64,000 nucleotides of DNA from Methylobacterium sp. Leaf99 (lineage in GTDB: Bacteria > Pseudomonadota > Alphaproteobacteria > Rhizobiales > Beijerinckiaceae). The translations under genes and the position numbers were made by a program. Under the pieces are notes generated by a model. It worked only from the letters and a program-made list of their open reading frames with translations, was not told the origin of the DNA and made no database searches. The stretch is from the NCBI RefSeq assembly GCF_001422375.1, contig NZ_LMMU01000001.1, positions 223 to 64,222 of the forward strand. Direction: 5' to 3'. Below are positions 46,978 to 54,520 of the stretch, one piece after another. The stretch's first letter is position 1; each line of letters opens with the position of its first letter.

Positions 46978-47729
46978 TCCTTCATTTCCGTGGTCCCGAA
47001 GATTGCCTCGAACTGCGCGCGCAGCTGCATGTCCACCTCCGGCAGGGTCACGAGGCGGCCGAGATCGACGAGGCTGGTGACGCCGTGGCCGGTGATGCCG
47101 CACGGCACGATGCCGGAAAAATGGCTGAGGTCCGGTTCCACGTTGAGGCTGACGCCGTGGAAGCTGACCCAGCGTCGGACGCGAATGCCGATGGCGGCGA
47201 TCTTTTCCTCGACCCCTTCGCCGTTCCCTTGCCCCTTCTCGGGTCGGCGCACCCAGACGCCGACGCGGTCTTCGCGACGCTCGCCGCGCACGTTGAAGGC
47301 CTCCAGCGTGGCGATGATCCAGGCCTCCAGGGCGGCCACGTAGGCGCGCAGGTCCGCGCGTCGCCGGTTGAGGTCGAGCATCACATACGCCACCCGCTGG
47401 CCGGGGCCATGATAGGTGTATTGCCCGCCCCGACCGCTGCGATGGACGGGGAACCCTCCCGGATCGACGAGGTCGGCCGCCCGCGCCGACGTGCCGGCCG
47501 TGTAGAGCGGTGGATGCTCGAGGAGCCACACGCACTCCGGCGCTCGCCCGGCGGCGATATCGGCGGCCCGCGTCTCCATGATGGCCACCGCCTGCGTATA
47601 GGGGACGAGCCCGTCGCTGACTCGCCATTCGACGGGCGGCGAGCCCGGCGCCGCGAAAAAGTCCCCCGATGGGACGGCGAGGCGCGGGATGGGTCGGGTT
47701 TCGTTTACCAAGACTTCACCATCACGCAT
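46974..47729 (-). CDS. lipB: Octanoyl-[acyl-carrier-protein] transferase LipB
   Basis: 251 aa. It moves octanoyl from ACP onto lipoyl domains of E2 subunits and GcvH. It contains [16 protein letters not shown], the [20 protein letters not shown] motif, the catalytic Lys in [19 protein letters not shown] and catalytic Cys in [13 protein letters not shown]. Length is slightly longer than E. coli LipB. It overlaps the CDF gene by 4 bases. Confidence 0.95.
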   Translation of the reverse strand: MRDGEVLVNETRPIPRLAVPSGDFFAAPGSPPVEWRVSDGLVPYTQAVAIMETRAADIAAGRAPECVWLLEHPPLYTAGTSARAADLVDPGGFPVHRSGRGGQYTYHGPGQRVAYVMLDLNRRRADLRAYVAALEAWIIATLEAFNVRGERREDRVGVWVRRPEKGQGNGEGVEEKIAAIGIRVRRWVSFHGVSLNVEPDLSHFSGIVPCGITGHGVTSLVDLGRLVTLPEVDMQLRAQFEAIFGTTEMKD

Positions 47730-47794
47730 GGACAGTCGGCTCCGGGGATGGGTGCGGGTGTCGCGGCCGGTCCCACGGGCAAGGAACGGGTCGC

Positions 47795-48097
47795 GTGGCG
47801 GTTCTCGAAGACCTCAAGGTCGATCTCACGGTGGTGCTCGGGCGGCGGCACATGCCCTTGCACCTCCTGCTGCGCATGGGACGCGGCGCGGTGATCGAAC
47901 TCGAATCCACCGAAACCGATATGGTCGAGATTCTGGCCAACGACCACCCGATCGCGCGCGGACAGATCGTGGTGACGGGAAACCGCATCTCCGTCGAGGT
48001 CACCGAGCTGATCCGGAAGGCCGAAGTCGTGCGCCTGCCCGGCGTCACCATCGGCGAAGGCGCAGTTCCGGTGCTCGACGGCGTCGATTTCCTCTGA
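47795..48097 (+). CDS. FliM/FliN-family flagellar motor switch protein, short and isolated
   Basis: 100 aa from GTG 47795 with AAGGA 9 bases upstream. It is essentially a single SpoA/surface-presentation domain of Fli[59 protein letters not shown]. FliN forms the lower C-ring of the flagellar rotor and binds CheY-P indirectly via FliM. There is no flagellar gene nearby, so this may be an orphan FliN paralogue, an extra rotor subunit or a T3SS-type C-ring protein. Three 18-bp tandem repeats begin in its last codons. Confidence 0.85.
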   Translation: MAVLEDLKVDLTVVLGRRHMPLHLLLRMGRGAVIELESTETDMVEILANDHPIARGQIVVTGNRISVEVTELIRKAEVVRLPGVTIGEGAVPVLDGVDFL

Positions 48098-48140
48098 ACC
48101 CGCATTTTCCTCCGAACCCGCAATTTCCTCCGAACCCGCT
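48087..48140 (+). repeat. Three tandem 18-bp repeats at the 3' end of fliN
   Basis: ATTTCCTCYGAACCCGCA repeats at 48087-48104 (contains the fliN stop TGA), 48105-48122 and 48123-48140, with single-base differences. The unit is in phase with the codons (18 = 6x3), so loss of the stop would extend FliN by repeated hexapeptides. Confidence 0.85.
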
Positions 48141-48237
48141 TGTCGGCTCCAGATCCATCTGCTAGTTGCTGCGCCGCGCCAGACGAAACGGACGCCACGC
48201 CTTAACCGGCCGGCTCCGAGACGATGGTGACGACGAT

Positions 48238-48322
48238 GCGGCCATGGCGGAATTGGTAGACGCGCTAGCTTGAGGTGCTAGTCCTGCAAGGGGTGGAGGT
48301 TCGAGTCCTCTTGGCCGCACCA
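48238..48322 (+). tRNA. tRNA-Leu (anticodon GAG)
   Basis: 85 bases with CCA encoded (48320-48322). Acceptor stem GCGGCCA/TGGCCGC, anticodon stem CTAGC/GCTAG with loop TTGAGGT (anticodon GAG), a long variable arm, and T-arm GGAGGTTCGAGTCCTC. It reads CUC and CUU leucine codons. tRNA-Leu 3' ends are common integrase sites, but no repeated copy of its end was found within the window. Confidence 0.96.
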
Positions 48323-48403
48323 ACACATTTGTGTTGGTGCATGAGACTTCGGAGGTTTGGCGACGGTTCATCCGCCAACCTCGGCTTACAGAACGAAGTT
48401 CTG
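48319..48403 (+). other. Three successive hairpins after tRNA-Leu
   Basis: Stem 1: ACCAACAC/GTGTTGGT (48319-48338), overlapping the tRNA CCA. Stem 2: GAGGTTTGGCG/CGCCAACCTC (48352-48382, one bulge). Stem 3: CAGAAC/GTTCTG (48389-48403) followed by TTTCTG, a likely weak terminator. These hairpins account for the first 80 bases of a gap running to 48776; no gene is supported in the rest of it. Confidence 0.6.
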
Positions 48404-48635
48404 TTTCTGATCGGCAGACATTGTGCTCGATGACCGTGCTTCGCGCGGGGCCTGCCGGACGTCTGAGTCAATCTCGCGCCCCGATCTCATTGGCCGAGCC
48501 CAGGTGATCACCCCAGTAGCTCGTGCGTCCGAGCAGCGCCGGCTTCGGACAGCGTCGTGATAGCGATGACGTCCAGGTCGTGGATGCCTGTGCCGATTCC
48601 CGCTTGGACGAATGTCCTGGCGATACGGTCCAAAA

Positions 48636-48665
48636 CGAAAAAGGCCGGAGCAGAGCTCCGACCTT
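48636..48665 (-). terminator. Rho-independent terminator of the secreted Gly/Ser protein gene
   Basis: On the minus strand AAGGTCGGAGC pairs with GCTCCGGCCTT (one mismatch), followed by TTTTTCG. It is 111 bases beyond the stop at 48777. Confidence 0.8.
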
Positions 48666-48776
48666 GGATGTCCGACCCGGGGATCGGGCTTCCGTGATGA
48701 GTCGTGCAAAACTGCAGGCGCACCCATCGAACTCACGGAAGGACCGGCTGTGACCGGGAGTTCCGCGAAAGCCTTC

Positions 48777-49085
48777 CTACTGGCGCGGACCCTGCGAATT
48801 GCCAGCCGCACCCATACCGACGCCGGTGTTGGAGCTGGTGCCAGTGCCGCCACCCATGTTGCCCGCACCGCCTTCGCGGCCGGGGGGGCTGCCGACGGTG
48901 CCCGTGGTGCCGCCGGTGGCGGAGCCGGTCATGCGCTCGTCCGCCTTCTCCCCATTGCTCTTCACGCTACCAGGGTTGTTCATGTTGCCGGTGGCGCTTC
49001 CGCCTCCTGCCGCAGTCTGGGCGAAGGCGGCTCCCGTCAGCGACAGGATCATCGACGTGGCGATAGCGAATGTCTTCGTGCGCAT
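48777..49085 (-). CDS. Small exported Gly/Ser/Thr-rich protein
   Basis: 102 aa from ATG 49085. Signal peptide MRTKTFAIATSMILSLTGAA cleaves near AFAQTA. The mature part is low-complexity (GGGSATGNMNNPGSVKSNGE; ATGGTTGTVGSPPGREGGAG; NMGGGTGTSSNTGVGM). No domain. Such small disordered exported proteins recur in this lineage, often stress-related, but nothing in the sequence assigns a function. It ends in its own terminator. Confidence 0.7.
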   Translation of the reverse strand: MRTKTFAIATSMILSLTGAAFAQTAAGGGSATGNMNNPGSVKSNGEKADERMTGSATGGTTGTVGSPPGREGGAGNMGGGTGTSSNTGVGMGAAGNSQGPRQ

Positions 49086-49383
49086 GATGCGTTTCGTCCC
49101 TATGTTTGCGTTGGGCGGTAAACGCACCGGAGCTCGTATTGGTTCGCGGACGGCAGAAATACATGCCCCCGCTTGTTGTCCTCTTTGAGAATCGCCGTTC
49201 GAGTGGGTCCTTGGTGGCGCAGGTGAGGAACTGCGCCGGAGAAATGGGTCGATATCCGGCCTCCCCCGCGCTGGATGTCAGAGCTCACAGCGTTCGAGCG
49301 CGTGAGTCGTGTCCTCTGCGAACCGTGACGTCGCGCCAAGCGTTGGTCCCGGACCGCTCGACGTTCATGACCAGGGACCACCG

Positions 49384-49587
49384 ATGACCAGCAACCAGAC
49401 GCTTGATCCGCACGCCCCCAGGACGGTGAACGTCACCGAGCCATGGACGCGAGCCTATTGGGCCCGGTACTTCGAGGTACCGGTCGAAGAGATCGAGACT
49501 GCCGTCGCGACCGTCGGTCAGGACCCCGGCGCCGTCGCGGCGCATCTCGGCAAATCCTGGCCGTCGCCGGATGGCGGCATCGTCTGA
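49384..49587 (+). CDS. DUF3606 domain-containing protein
   Basis: 67 aa from ATG 49384. It matches the DUF3606 pattern: RTVNVTEPWTRAYWARYFEV followed by PVEEIETAVATVGQDPGAVA. The domain is about 55 residues of alpha-helical small protein, often in Hyphomicrobiales near DNA or stress genes. Function unknown. It ends 7 bases before the convergent DUF488 gene. Confidence 0.88.
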   Translation: MTSNQTLDPHAPRTVNVTEPWTRAYWARYFEVPVEEIETAVATVGQDPGAVAAHLGKSWPSPDGGIV

Positions 49588-49594
49588 TCTCCTT

Positions 49595-50047
49595 TCAGAT
49601 CTCGGCACCGAACAGGTCGACGGTGATGAAACCGCGCGCCTCCATGCGCTCGGCGAGGACCCGACGGTGGCAGCGCGCCGGGTCGCGCTCGAAGCACATG
49701 AGGCAGGTCGGGCTGCGGACGGCGAGGTCGCACAAGGCGTCGAGGGCGAGGCTGCCATCGGCGGTGTCGAGGACCTCTTCGCAGTAGATCTTCCGCATGA
49801 GCGCGGCATCGTCCGCCCGTGCCGCCTGCCGCCCGGCTTTCGGGGTGCCGAGGGTTCGGGCGTGATCGTAGGCCAAGCCCGCCGCGTGCAAACCCGCTTT
49901 GAGCGCGTTCTTGGAGAAACCGCGCTTGCGGGAATTTGCGACGGCGCGCACGTCGGCCAGTGTACCGACGCCCGCATCCGTCAGCGCCATGGTGAAGCGC
50001 TCCGGATCGAGGCCTTCGTAGCCGATGGTGAACACAGTCTTGCGCAT
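49595..50047 (-). CDS. DUF488 domain-containing protein
   Basis: 150 aa from ATG 50047 (MRKTVFTIGYEGLDPERFTM). DUF488 hallmark: FTIGYEG...LADVRAVANSRKRGFSK, YDHARTLGTPK, and the Cys-rich end LMCFERDPARCHRRVLAERM. The family has a Rossmann-like fold and no established reaction. Convergent with DUF3606 protein and 165 bases from the GH25 gene. Confidence 0.92.
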   Translation of the reverse strand: MRKTVFTIGYEGLDPERFTMALTDAGVGTLADVRAVANSRKRGFSKNALKAGLHAAGLAYDHARTLGTPKAGRQAARADDAALMRKIYCEEVLDTADGSLALDALCDLAVRSPTCLMCFERDPARCHRRVLAERMEARGFITVDLFGAEI

Positions 50048-50212
50048 CCGGACTCCTGGATAAAAGGCGAACTGCAACCAAGACTTATGCTGTGGGCGCC
50101 AGTGCTGCCAATCACCTCGCCTGCGGCGTATGTGTCTACGCCGCCACGGCTTCCCGAAAACCGCCGCATTGCCGTCAAAGCTCTGTTAACCGCGCACCGG
50201 CATTCCTAGCCA

Positions 50213-51121
50213 ATGTTGCGTGCGTGGAAAGTGATGGGCCGGGCATCGATGTCGCTGACGAACGGGACTGCCCCGACCCTCTTTCGCAACCGCAACGGCA
50301 AAGTGGGCCTCGGCGGCTGGACGGCCCGCGTAGCCGGCGCCGCGCTCGTCGCGGCCCTCGCCGCCTGCTCCGGGACGTCGACGGATTTCTACCCGACCAA
50401 GGGCGATGTGAAGCCCCATCCGGGTGTCGCCCGAGCCAAGCAGCATCCTATCCAGGGCATCGACATCTCGAAGTGGCAGGGGCCCATCGACTGGACCTCC
50501 GTGCGCGCCGCCGGCACCCAGTTCGCCTTCATCAAGGCGACCGAGGGCGGCGATCATGTCGATGAGCGGTTCCGCGCCAACTGGGACGGGGCGGCCCGCG
50601 CCGGCGTGCCGCGCGGCGCCTACCACTTCGTGTTCTGGTGCCGCTCAGCCCAGGATCAGATGGCGTGGTTCAAGAAAAACGTCCCGTCCGATCCCACCGC
50701 CCTCCCCCCGGTCCTCGACGTCGAGTGGAACGGCCATTCTCAGCTCTGCCCGAAGAAGCTGCCCAAGGCGCAGGCCCTGGCGATGATCCGCTACATGCTC
50801 GACGAGATGGAGCGTTACACGGGCAAGCGACCGATCATCTACACGGACATCACCTTCCACAAGGATGTCCTCGAGGACGAACTGCCGGATTACCCGCACT
50901 GGGTCCGCTCCACGGCGGCCGAGCCCGAGCACCGCTTCGCCAAGCGCAAGTGGATGCTGTGGCAGTTCACCTCCACCGGCCGGGTGCCGGGGGTGCGCGG
51001 GGACGTCGATCGCAACGCCTTCTACGGCACCACGGCCGAATGGGCGTCGTTCCTTGCCACGGACTGCGATCCGCGGGACCACTCGTCCCTTGCCGATCGT
51101 GGCCTCTGCGCCGGCAAGTAG
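50213..51121 (+). CDS. Glycoside hydrolase family 25 (lysozyme-like) lipoprotein
   Basis: 302 aa from ATG 50213 (Met 13 at 50249 also possible). A lipoprotein signal is suggested by VALAACSGTSTDF (lipobox LAAC), so it could be anchored in the outer or inner membrane. The GH25 domain (about 80-290) has GIDISKWQGPIDWTSVR, the catalytic acidic pair in LDVEWNG, GAYHFVFWC, YTGKRPIIYTD and WMLWQFTS. GH25 enzymes cleave MurNAc-GlcNAc bonds. In Gram-negatives they remodel peptidoglycan or target other bacteria; which is not evident. Confidence 0.9.
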   Translation: MLRAWKVMGRASMSLTNGTAPTLFRNRNGKVGLGGWTARVAGAALVAALAACSGTSTDFYPTKGDVKPHPGVARAKQHPIQGIDISKWQGPIDWTSVRAAGTQFAFIKATEGGDHVDERFRANWDGAARAGVPRGAYHFVFWCRSAQDQMAWFKKNVPSDPTALPPVLDVEWNGHSQLCPKKLPKAQALAMIRYMLDEMERYTGKRPIIYTDITFHKDVLEDELPDYPHWVRSTAAEPEHRFAKRKWMLWQFTSTGRVPGVRGDVDRNAFYGTTAEWASFLATDCDPRDHSSLADRGLCAGK

Positions 51122-51143
51122 ACCGTGCTCACTTAGCGTTCGA

Positions 51144-51824
51144 TCAGGCGCCTGCGTTGAGCACGGTGGTCAGGACCGTGCCGTAGTGGCAGGCCGTGGC
51201 CGCCAGAACGAAGGCGTGCCAGATGGCGTTCTGGTAAGGCAGGCTACGCCAGACGTGGAATACGACGCCGAAGGAATAGAGCAGCCCCCCGGCGGCCAGG
51301 AGCCACAGGGCATCCGGCTGGAGCTGCGCAATCACCGAGTCATACGCCGCGAGCCCGCTCCAACCAAGAAGCAGGTAGAGCCCGATGGCGGCGCGGTCGA
51401 ACCGGCCGGGCATCGTCAGTTTGAGGGCGATGCCGAGGCCGGCCACCAGCCACACGCCCGCAAGAAGGCTCCACGCGGTCCCGCCAGCGCCGACCAAGGC
51501 CACGAGGGGCGTGTAGGTTCCGGCGATCATGAGATAGATCAGCGCGTGGTCGGCGCGGCGCAGGAGCCATTTTCGGCGACCAACGGGCCACATGTTGTAG
51601 GTGGCCGAGACACCGAGCATCGAGACGAGAGCGGCGGCGTAGACGACCACGGCTGCCTGATCGACCGCCGCTAACGGTGCCAGTGCGGCGAGAATCACGA
51701 TCGCGATGGCCCCGGCGAGACCGAGGGCGACGCCGAGGAGGTGGACGATCCCGTCCGCTAGAATCTCCCGACGGGTGTAGTTCCAGATCAGCCCCGCGGG
51801 GCGCCCGTCCTCTGCCAGGAACAT
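51144..51824 (-). CDS. Hemolysin III family protein (TrhA/PAQR-like)
   Basis: 226 aa with seven membrane segments. PAQR/HlyIII motifs: EILADGIVHLLGVALGLAGA (His in the first helix), VSATYNMWPVGRRKWLLRRADHALIYLMIAGTYTPL, and terminal HVWRSLPYQNAIWHAFVLAATACHY. The metal-binding His/Asp residues are conserved. Bacterial TrhA proteins regulate membrane energetics and lipid homeostasis, not only hemolysis. It is convergent with the GH25 gene. Confidence 0.92.
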   Translation of the reverse strand: MFLAEDGRPAGLIWNYTRREILADGIVHLLGVALGLAGAIAIVILAALAPLAAVDQAAVVVYAAALVSMLGVSATYNMWPVGRRKWLLRRADHALIYLMIAGTYTPLVALVGAGGTAWSLLAGVWLVAGLGIALKLTMPGRFDRAAIGLYLLLGWSGLAAYDSVIAQLQPDALWLLAAGGLLYSFGVVFHVWRSLPYQNAIWHAFVLAATACHYGTVLTTVLNAGA

Positions 51825-51961
51825 TGCCGACTCCGAAGTGTTCCGCTCCGTCTGTTCATGGGAAAGCTACGCTTGGACCGCTCAAAGCGTTCCCGCGGAA
51901 AACTACCCAGCGTGTGTCCTCCACAGGATTGCGCACGATTGCGGCAGATCCGGACGCCGGA

Positions 51962-52177
51962 TCAGCCGGGAAGGAGACCTGGCAGGATGTCGGGATAGCG
52001 GCTCGCGATCACGAGGGCCCAGGCGATTCCAAGCATGCTGGCAAGACCGAAGACGATGCGGCGGGTATGTCGATCGCGCGGTCGGCGCCGAGTGACGGTT
52101 TCCTGGGGCCGAGGCGATCCGGTCTCTGAAGTCCTGCTCGCGTCGGTCCGGTTCGACACGGGTGTACCAAGCGTCAT
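51962..52177 (-). CDS. Possible small membrane protein (uncertain)
   Basis: 71 aa. N-terminal half is Arg/Thr rich; the C-terminal half is one hydrophobic helix RIVFGLASMLGIAWALVIAS ending YPDILPGLLPG. Single-pass topology with an N-terminal cytoplasmic basic region is plausible. The ribosome site (AGGA 14 bases upstream) is poor. Might be an open frame without function. Confidence 0.35.
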   Translation of the reverse strand: MTLGTPVSNRTDASRTSETGSPRPQETVTRRRPRDRHTRRIVFGLASMLGIAWALVIASRYPDILPGLLPG

Positions 52178-52397
52178 GCCGTCTTGATCCTCTATGGTCG
52201 TGTGGGGGCGAAACGCGTGATCTCAGGCGCTGCACCGTGAACAACGTCCAGGTGCCGACTGAGTTCGCTGCGATGCAATAAACTCGCTCGTCCCAGAGAT
52301 GCGGCCTGCGGATCCCGATGAAAAGGGACATCCGTCGGCGTGCGTGTGCGGTGTCACGAAGCGCGCGCCGGCCAGGATTGAAATCCGGTGCGCCGAT

Positions 52398-53513
52398 TCA
52401 GGCCGCGCGGCCGGACAAGGTTTCGAAACCGAAGGCCGGTGTCGCATCCGAACGGGTTGGCTGCACCGTCGCGCCGGGGCTGAGGCGCGCATGCACCGTG
52501 GCCATCATCAGCACCGCCATGGCGAAGACCTGATGGGCGAGGCCCGCCCAGAGCGGTACGGCCAGGAGCAGGGTCGTCACCCCAAGGACGGCCTGCGCCA
52601 GGACGAGGCCGGCCACACCCGTGGCGCGCCGTGCCGTGCCGCTGCCCGGCAGCGTCCGACGGGCGTCGAACGCATGAATCACCGCAACCGCGAAGAGCAG
52701 GTAGGCGACGAGGCGGTGATTGAGCTGCACCAGGGCATGGTTGTCGACGAAGTTCTCGATCCACGGCCGGACGGCGAACAGGTCGGCCAGGGGTGGTGCG
52801 AAGGCGCCGTCCATGCCCGGCCAGGTGTTGTAGACGAGCCCGGCTTTCGAGCCGGCCACGAGACCGCCGAGGAAGATCTGCGCCAGGACCAGGACCATGA
52901 TGGCGACAGCCGTGCGGGCGAGCCGGACCGGAACCGGGGAAGCGGGCACGGTGCGCAGGCCCGCGGCGAGCCAGACGAGGCCTGCGAGGATCAGGCTCGC
53001 GGTGGTGAGGTGCAGGGCGAGCTTGAGCGGTGCCACCGCCGTCATGCCGGGCTGCAGGCCGGAGGCGACCATGATCCAGCCGATGGCGCCCTGCAGGCCG
53101 CCGAGGATGCCAAGCCCGAGGAGCCCGAGACCGAGGCGACGGCTCAGGGCGCCGCGCCACCAGAACCACAGCAGCGGTAGGAAGAACGCAAGACCCACGA
53201 AGCGTCCGAGGAGCCGGTGACCCCATTCCCAGGCGTAGATCGTCTTGAAGTCGGACAGGCCCATCCCCTGGTTGAGGATGCGGTATTGCGGGGTGTCCTT
53301 GTACTTCTCGAACTCCGCCGTCCAGGCCTCGGCCGAGAGTGGGGGAACGGCGCCGGTGACGGGGCGCCACTCGGTGATGGACAGTCCGGAGCCGGTCAGA
53401 CGCGTCGTGCCTCCGACGGCCACCATACAGACCACCAGGGCGGCCAGCACGTAGAGCCAGGCGCGCACGGCGCGTTGTCCGTTCTCGCGGCCAGTTGTAG
53501 TCTTGCTCGTCAT
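52398..53513 (-). CDS. ctaA: Heme A synthase
   Basis: 371 aa from ATG 53513 (GTG 53534 would add 7). It oxidises heme O to heme A for aa3 cytochrome oxidase. Eight membrane segments carry the four conserved haem-ligand His: YAWEWGHRLLGR, LKLALHLTTAS, LVQLNHRLVAYL and GLAHQVFAMAVL. RLTGSGLSITEWRPVTGAVP is the CtaA signature. Upstream on its strand are three very small membrane-protein genes. No cox structural genes are in the window. Confidence 0.94.
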   Translation of the reverse strand: MTSKTTTGRENGQRAVRAWLYVLAALVVCMVAVGGTTRLTGSGLSITEWRPVTGAVPPLSAEAWTAEFEKYKDTPQYRILNQGMGLSDFKTIYAWEWGHRLLGRFVGLAFFLPLLWFWWRGALSRRLGLGLLGLGILGGLQGAIGWIMVASGLQPGMTAVAPLKLALHLTTASLILAGLVWLAAGLRTVPASPVPVRLARTAVAIMVLVLAQIFLGGLVAGSKAGLVYNTWPGMDGAFAPPLADLFAVRPWIENFVDNHALVQLNHRLVAYLLFAVAVIHAFDARRTLPGSGTARRATGVAGLVLAQAVLGVTTLLLAVPLWAGLAHQVFAMAVLMMATVHARLSPGATVQPTRSDATPAFGFETLSGRAA

Positions 53514-53626
53514 CGCGCGATCCCGCCCCGCCACCCGGCGGCTGTCACCTGTGACCGGGGAGGTAGACGGGGCTCAGCGGAAGGGCAACGCCCCCCGGCG
53601 ACGCAGCGGCCTTTCGCGAAAGCCGC

Positions 53627-53749
53627 CTACTCTGCGGCGGCAGCCAAGTCCCGGCTTCGATTGAGCGCCATGAGATCGAGGAAGGCGACCACCAGCCAGG
53701 GGCAGGCTATTCCGATGAAGAAGGCCATCCGTATCGCCTCGTTTCGCAT
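53627..53749 (-). CDS. Very small single-pass membrane protein
   Basis: 40 aa from ATG 53749 (or 33 aa from ATG 53728, which has GAGG 9 bases upstream). Sequence MRNEAIRMAFFIGIACPWLV continues with VAFLDLMALNRSRDLAAAAE. One hydrophobic helix (about 9-29) and a charged tail. It lies between ctaA and the CTG-initiated gene on the same strand. Small accessory proteins of cytochrome oxidases look like this, but no specific homology is claimed. Confidence 0.5.
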   Translation of the reverse strand: MRNEAIRMAFFIGIACPWLVVAFLDLMALNRSRDLAAAAE

Positions 53750-53821
53750 CCAGGAGTCCGATGATAGGCGCCCTGCGTCGCACCGCAAGCGGGCAAACGC
53801 AGCCTGCGCACGGAACGCGTC

Positions 53822-54118
53822 CTATCCTACCGCGCCAACGATCCAGCGCGCCGCGAGGACGGTGAGCACTCCGGCTCCCAGGATGCGGCGGAAGGGATTG
53901 ACGCCGCGCGCCAGCTCATCCGCTGCCCAGACGACCAGTGCCACCGTGCCGACGCCGCGAAGGATCGTCCCGGCCGGTCCCTCCGGGGCCAGGGCCCAGT
54001 CGGCGCTTGCACAAATCGCGAAGATCGAGAGCGGGGCGTTCGGCCATTGCCCGATGGTAAGGGCGCCGGTGCGTCGGTTGCGCAGCAGCCAGTCGCGGGC
54101 GCGAATGAAAGCGCTCAG
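53822..54118 (-). CDS. Small membrane protein ORF starting at CTG, coupled to the upstream gene
   Basis: 98 codons with no stop, from CTG at 54118 to TAG at 53822. The protein begins LSAFIRARDWLLRNRRTGAL, continues with LSIFAICASADWALAPEG and ends ILGAGVLTVLAARWIVGAVG; two or three hydrophobic stretches fit a membrane protein. No ATG, GTG or TTG occurs in frame until residue 63 (GTG). The CTG overlaps the TGA of the 61-aa gene (CTGA), so translation by termination-reinitiation is plausible. The frame is closed by a stop just upstream. It is not recognised by family. Confidence 0.5.
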   Translation of the reverse strand: MSAFIRARDWLLRNRRTGALTIGQWPNAPLSIFAICASADWALAPEGPAGTILRGVGTVALVVWAADELARGVNPFRRILGAGVLTVLAARWIVGAVG

Positions 54119-54300
54119 GTGCGTTCGGTTCCGGCGCCGTCACGGATGGGTGCGCAGATCTTCGGGCTCATCTTGTCGAGATGCTCGCAGGCGTTGCGCA
54201 GGTACCAGGTTCGCAGTTCGGGCTGCGACGGCGCCACGTACATGCCGACGAGGATGAACGCGATGGCGCCGACGATGACGAGGGTGAGAAGGCTACGCAT
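54115..54300 (-). CDS. Small single-pass membrane protein
   Basis: 61 aa from ATG 54300 with GGAG 7 bases upstream. MRSLLTLVIVGAIAFILVGM is a clear N-terminal membrane helix, followed by a short exposed region SQPELRTWYLRNACEHLDKM and KICAPIRDGAGTERT with two cysteines (CEH and ICAP). Likely a periplasm-facing or bitopic small protein. First of a group of three small genes leading to ctaA. Confidence 0.6.
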   Translation of the reverse strand: MRSLLTLVIVGAIAFILVGMYVAPSQPELRTWYLRNACEHLDKMSPKICAPIRDGAGTERT

Positions 54301-54413
54301 GAGTTCGCTCCGAGGACGGGCCGTCGATCGACGTGAGGCTGGCGATCACCGGGCCCCGCCTCCCAACGCATGAGTGCCCAAAAAGAAGCAGCCCGTCACC
54401 GCGAGGGGCGAAC

Positions 54414-54453
54414 AGGCTGTTGAGAGGCTTGGGAGGAAGCGAGGCTGTTGAGA
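54414..54453 (+). repeat. Short direct repeat
   Basis: AGGCTGTTGAGA occurs at 54414-54425 and 54442-54453, in the gap between the small membrane-protein genes and ade. It is too short to assign a role. Confidence 0.4.
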
Positions 54454-54520
54454 CCCGCTTTCACAACTTTTGATACGCGAGCCCGGTTCCTTCCGAGCCG
54501 GCAAAAAAGCGGCCCGCGGG

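Noticed and set aside
48087..48140. Short repeat array considered as a CRISPR
   Set aside because: Units are contiguous (no spacers), 18 bp long and only three in number, with no cas genes.
48238..48322. tRNA-Leu as an integration (att) site of a mobile element
   Set aside because: No integrase and no second copy of the tRNA 3' end in the window.
48508..48723. Minus-strand 71-codon frame in the gap after tRNA-Leu
   Set aside because: It crosses the terminator hairpin of the neighbouring gene, has no ribosome site and no family.
50213..51121. GH25 lysozyme considered as prophage endolysin
   Set aside because: It has a lipobox-type signal, no holin, portal or tail genes nearby, and base composition like the surrounding core genes.
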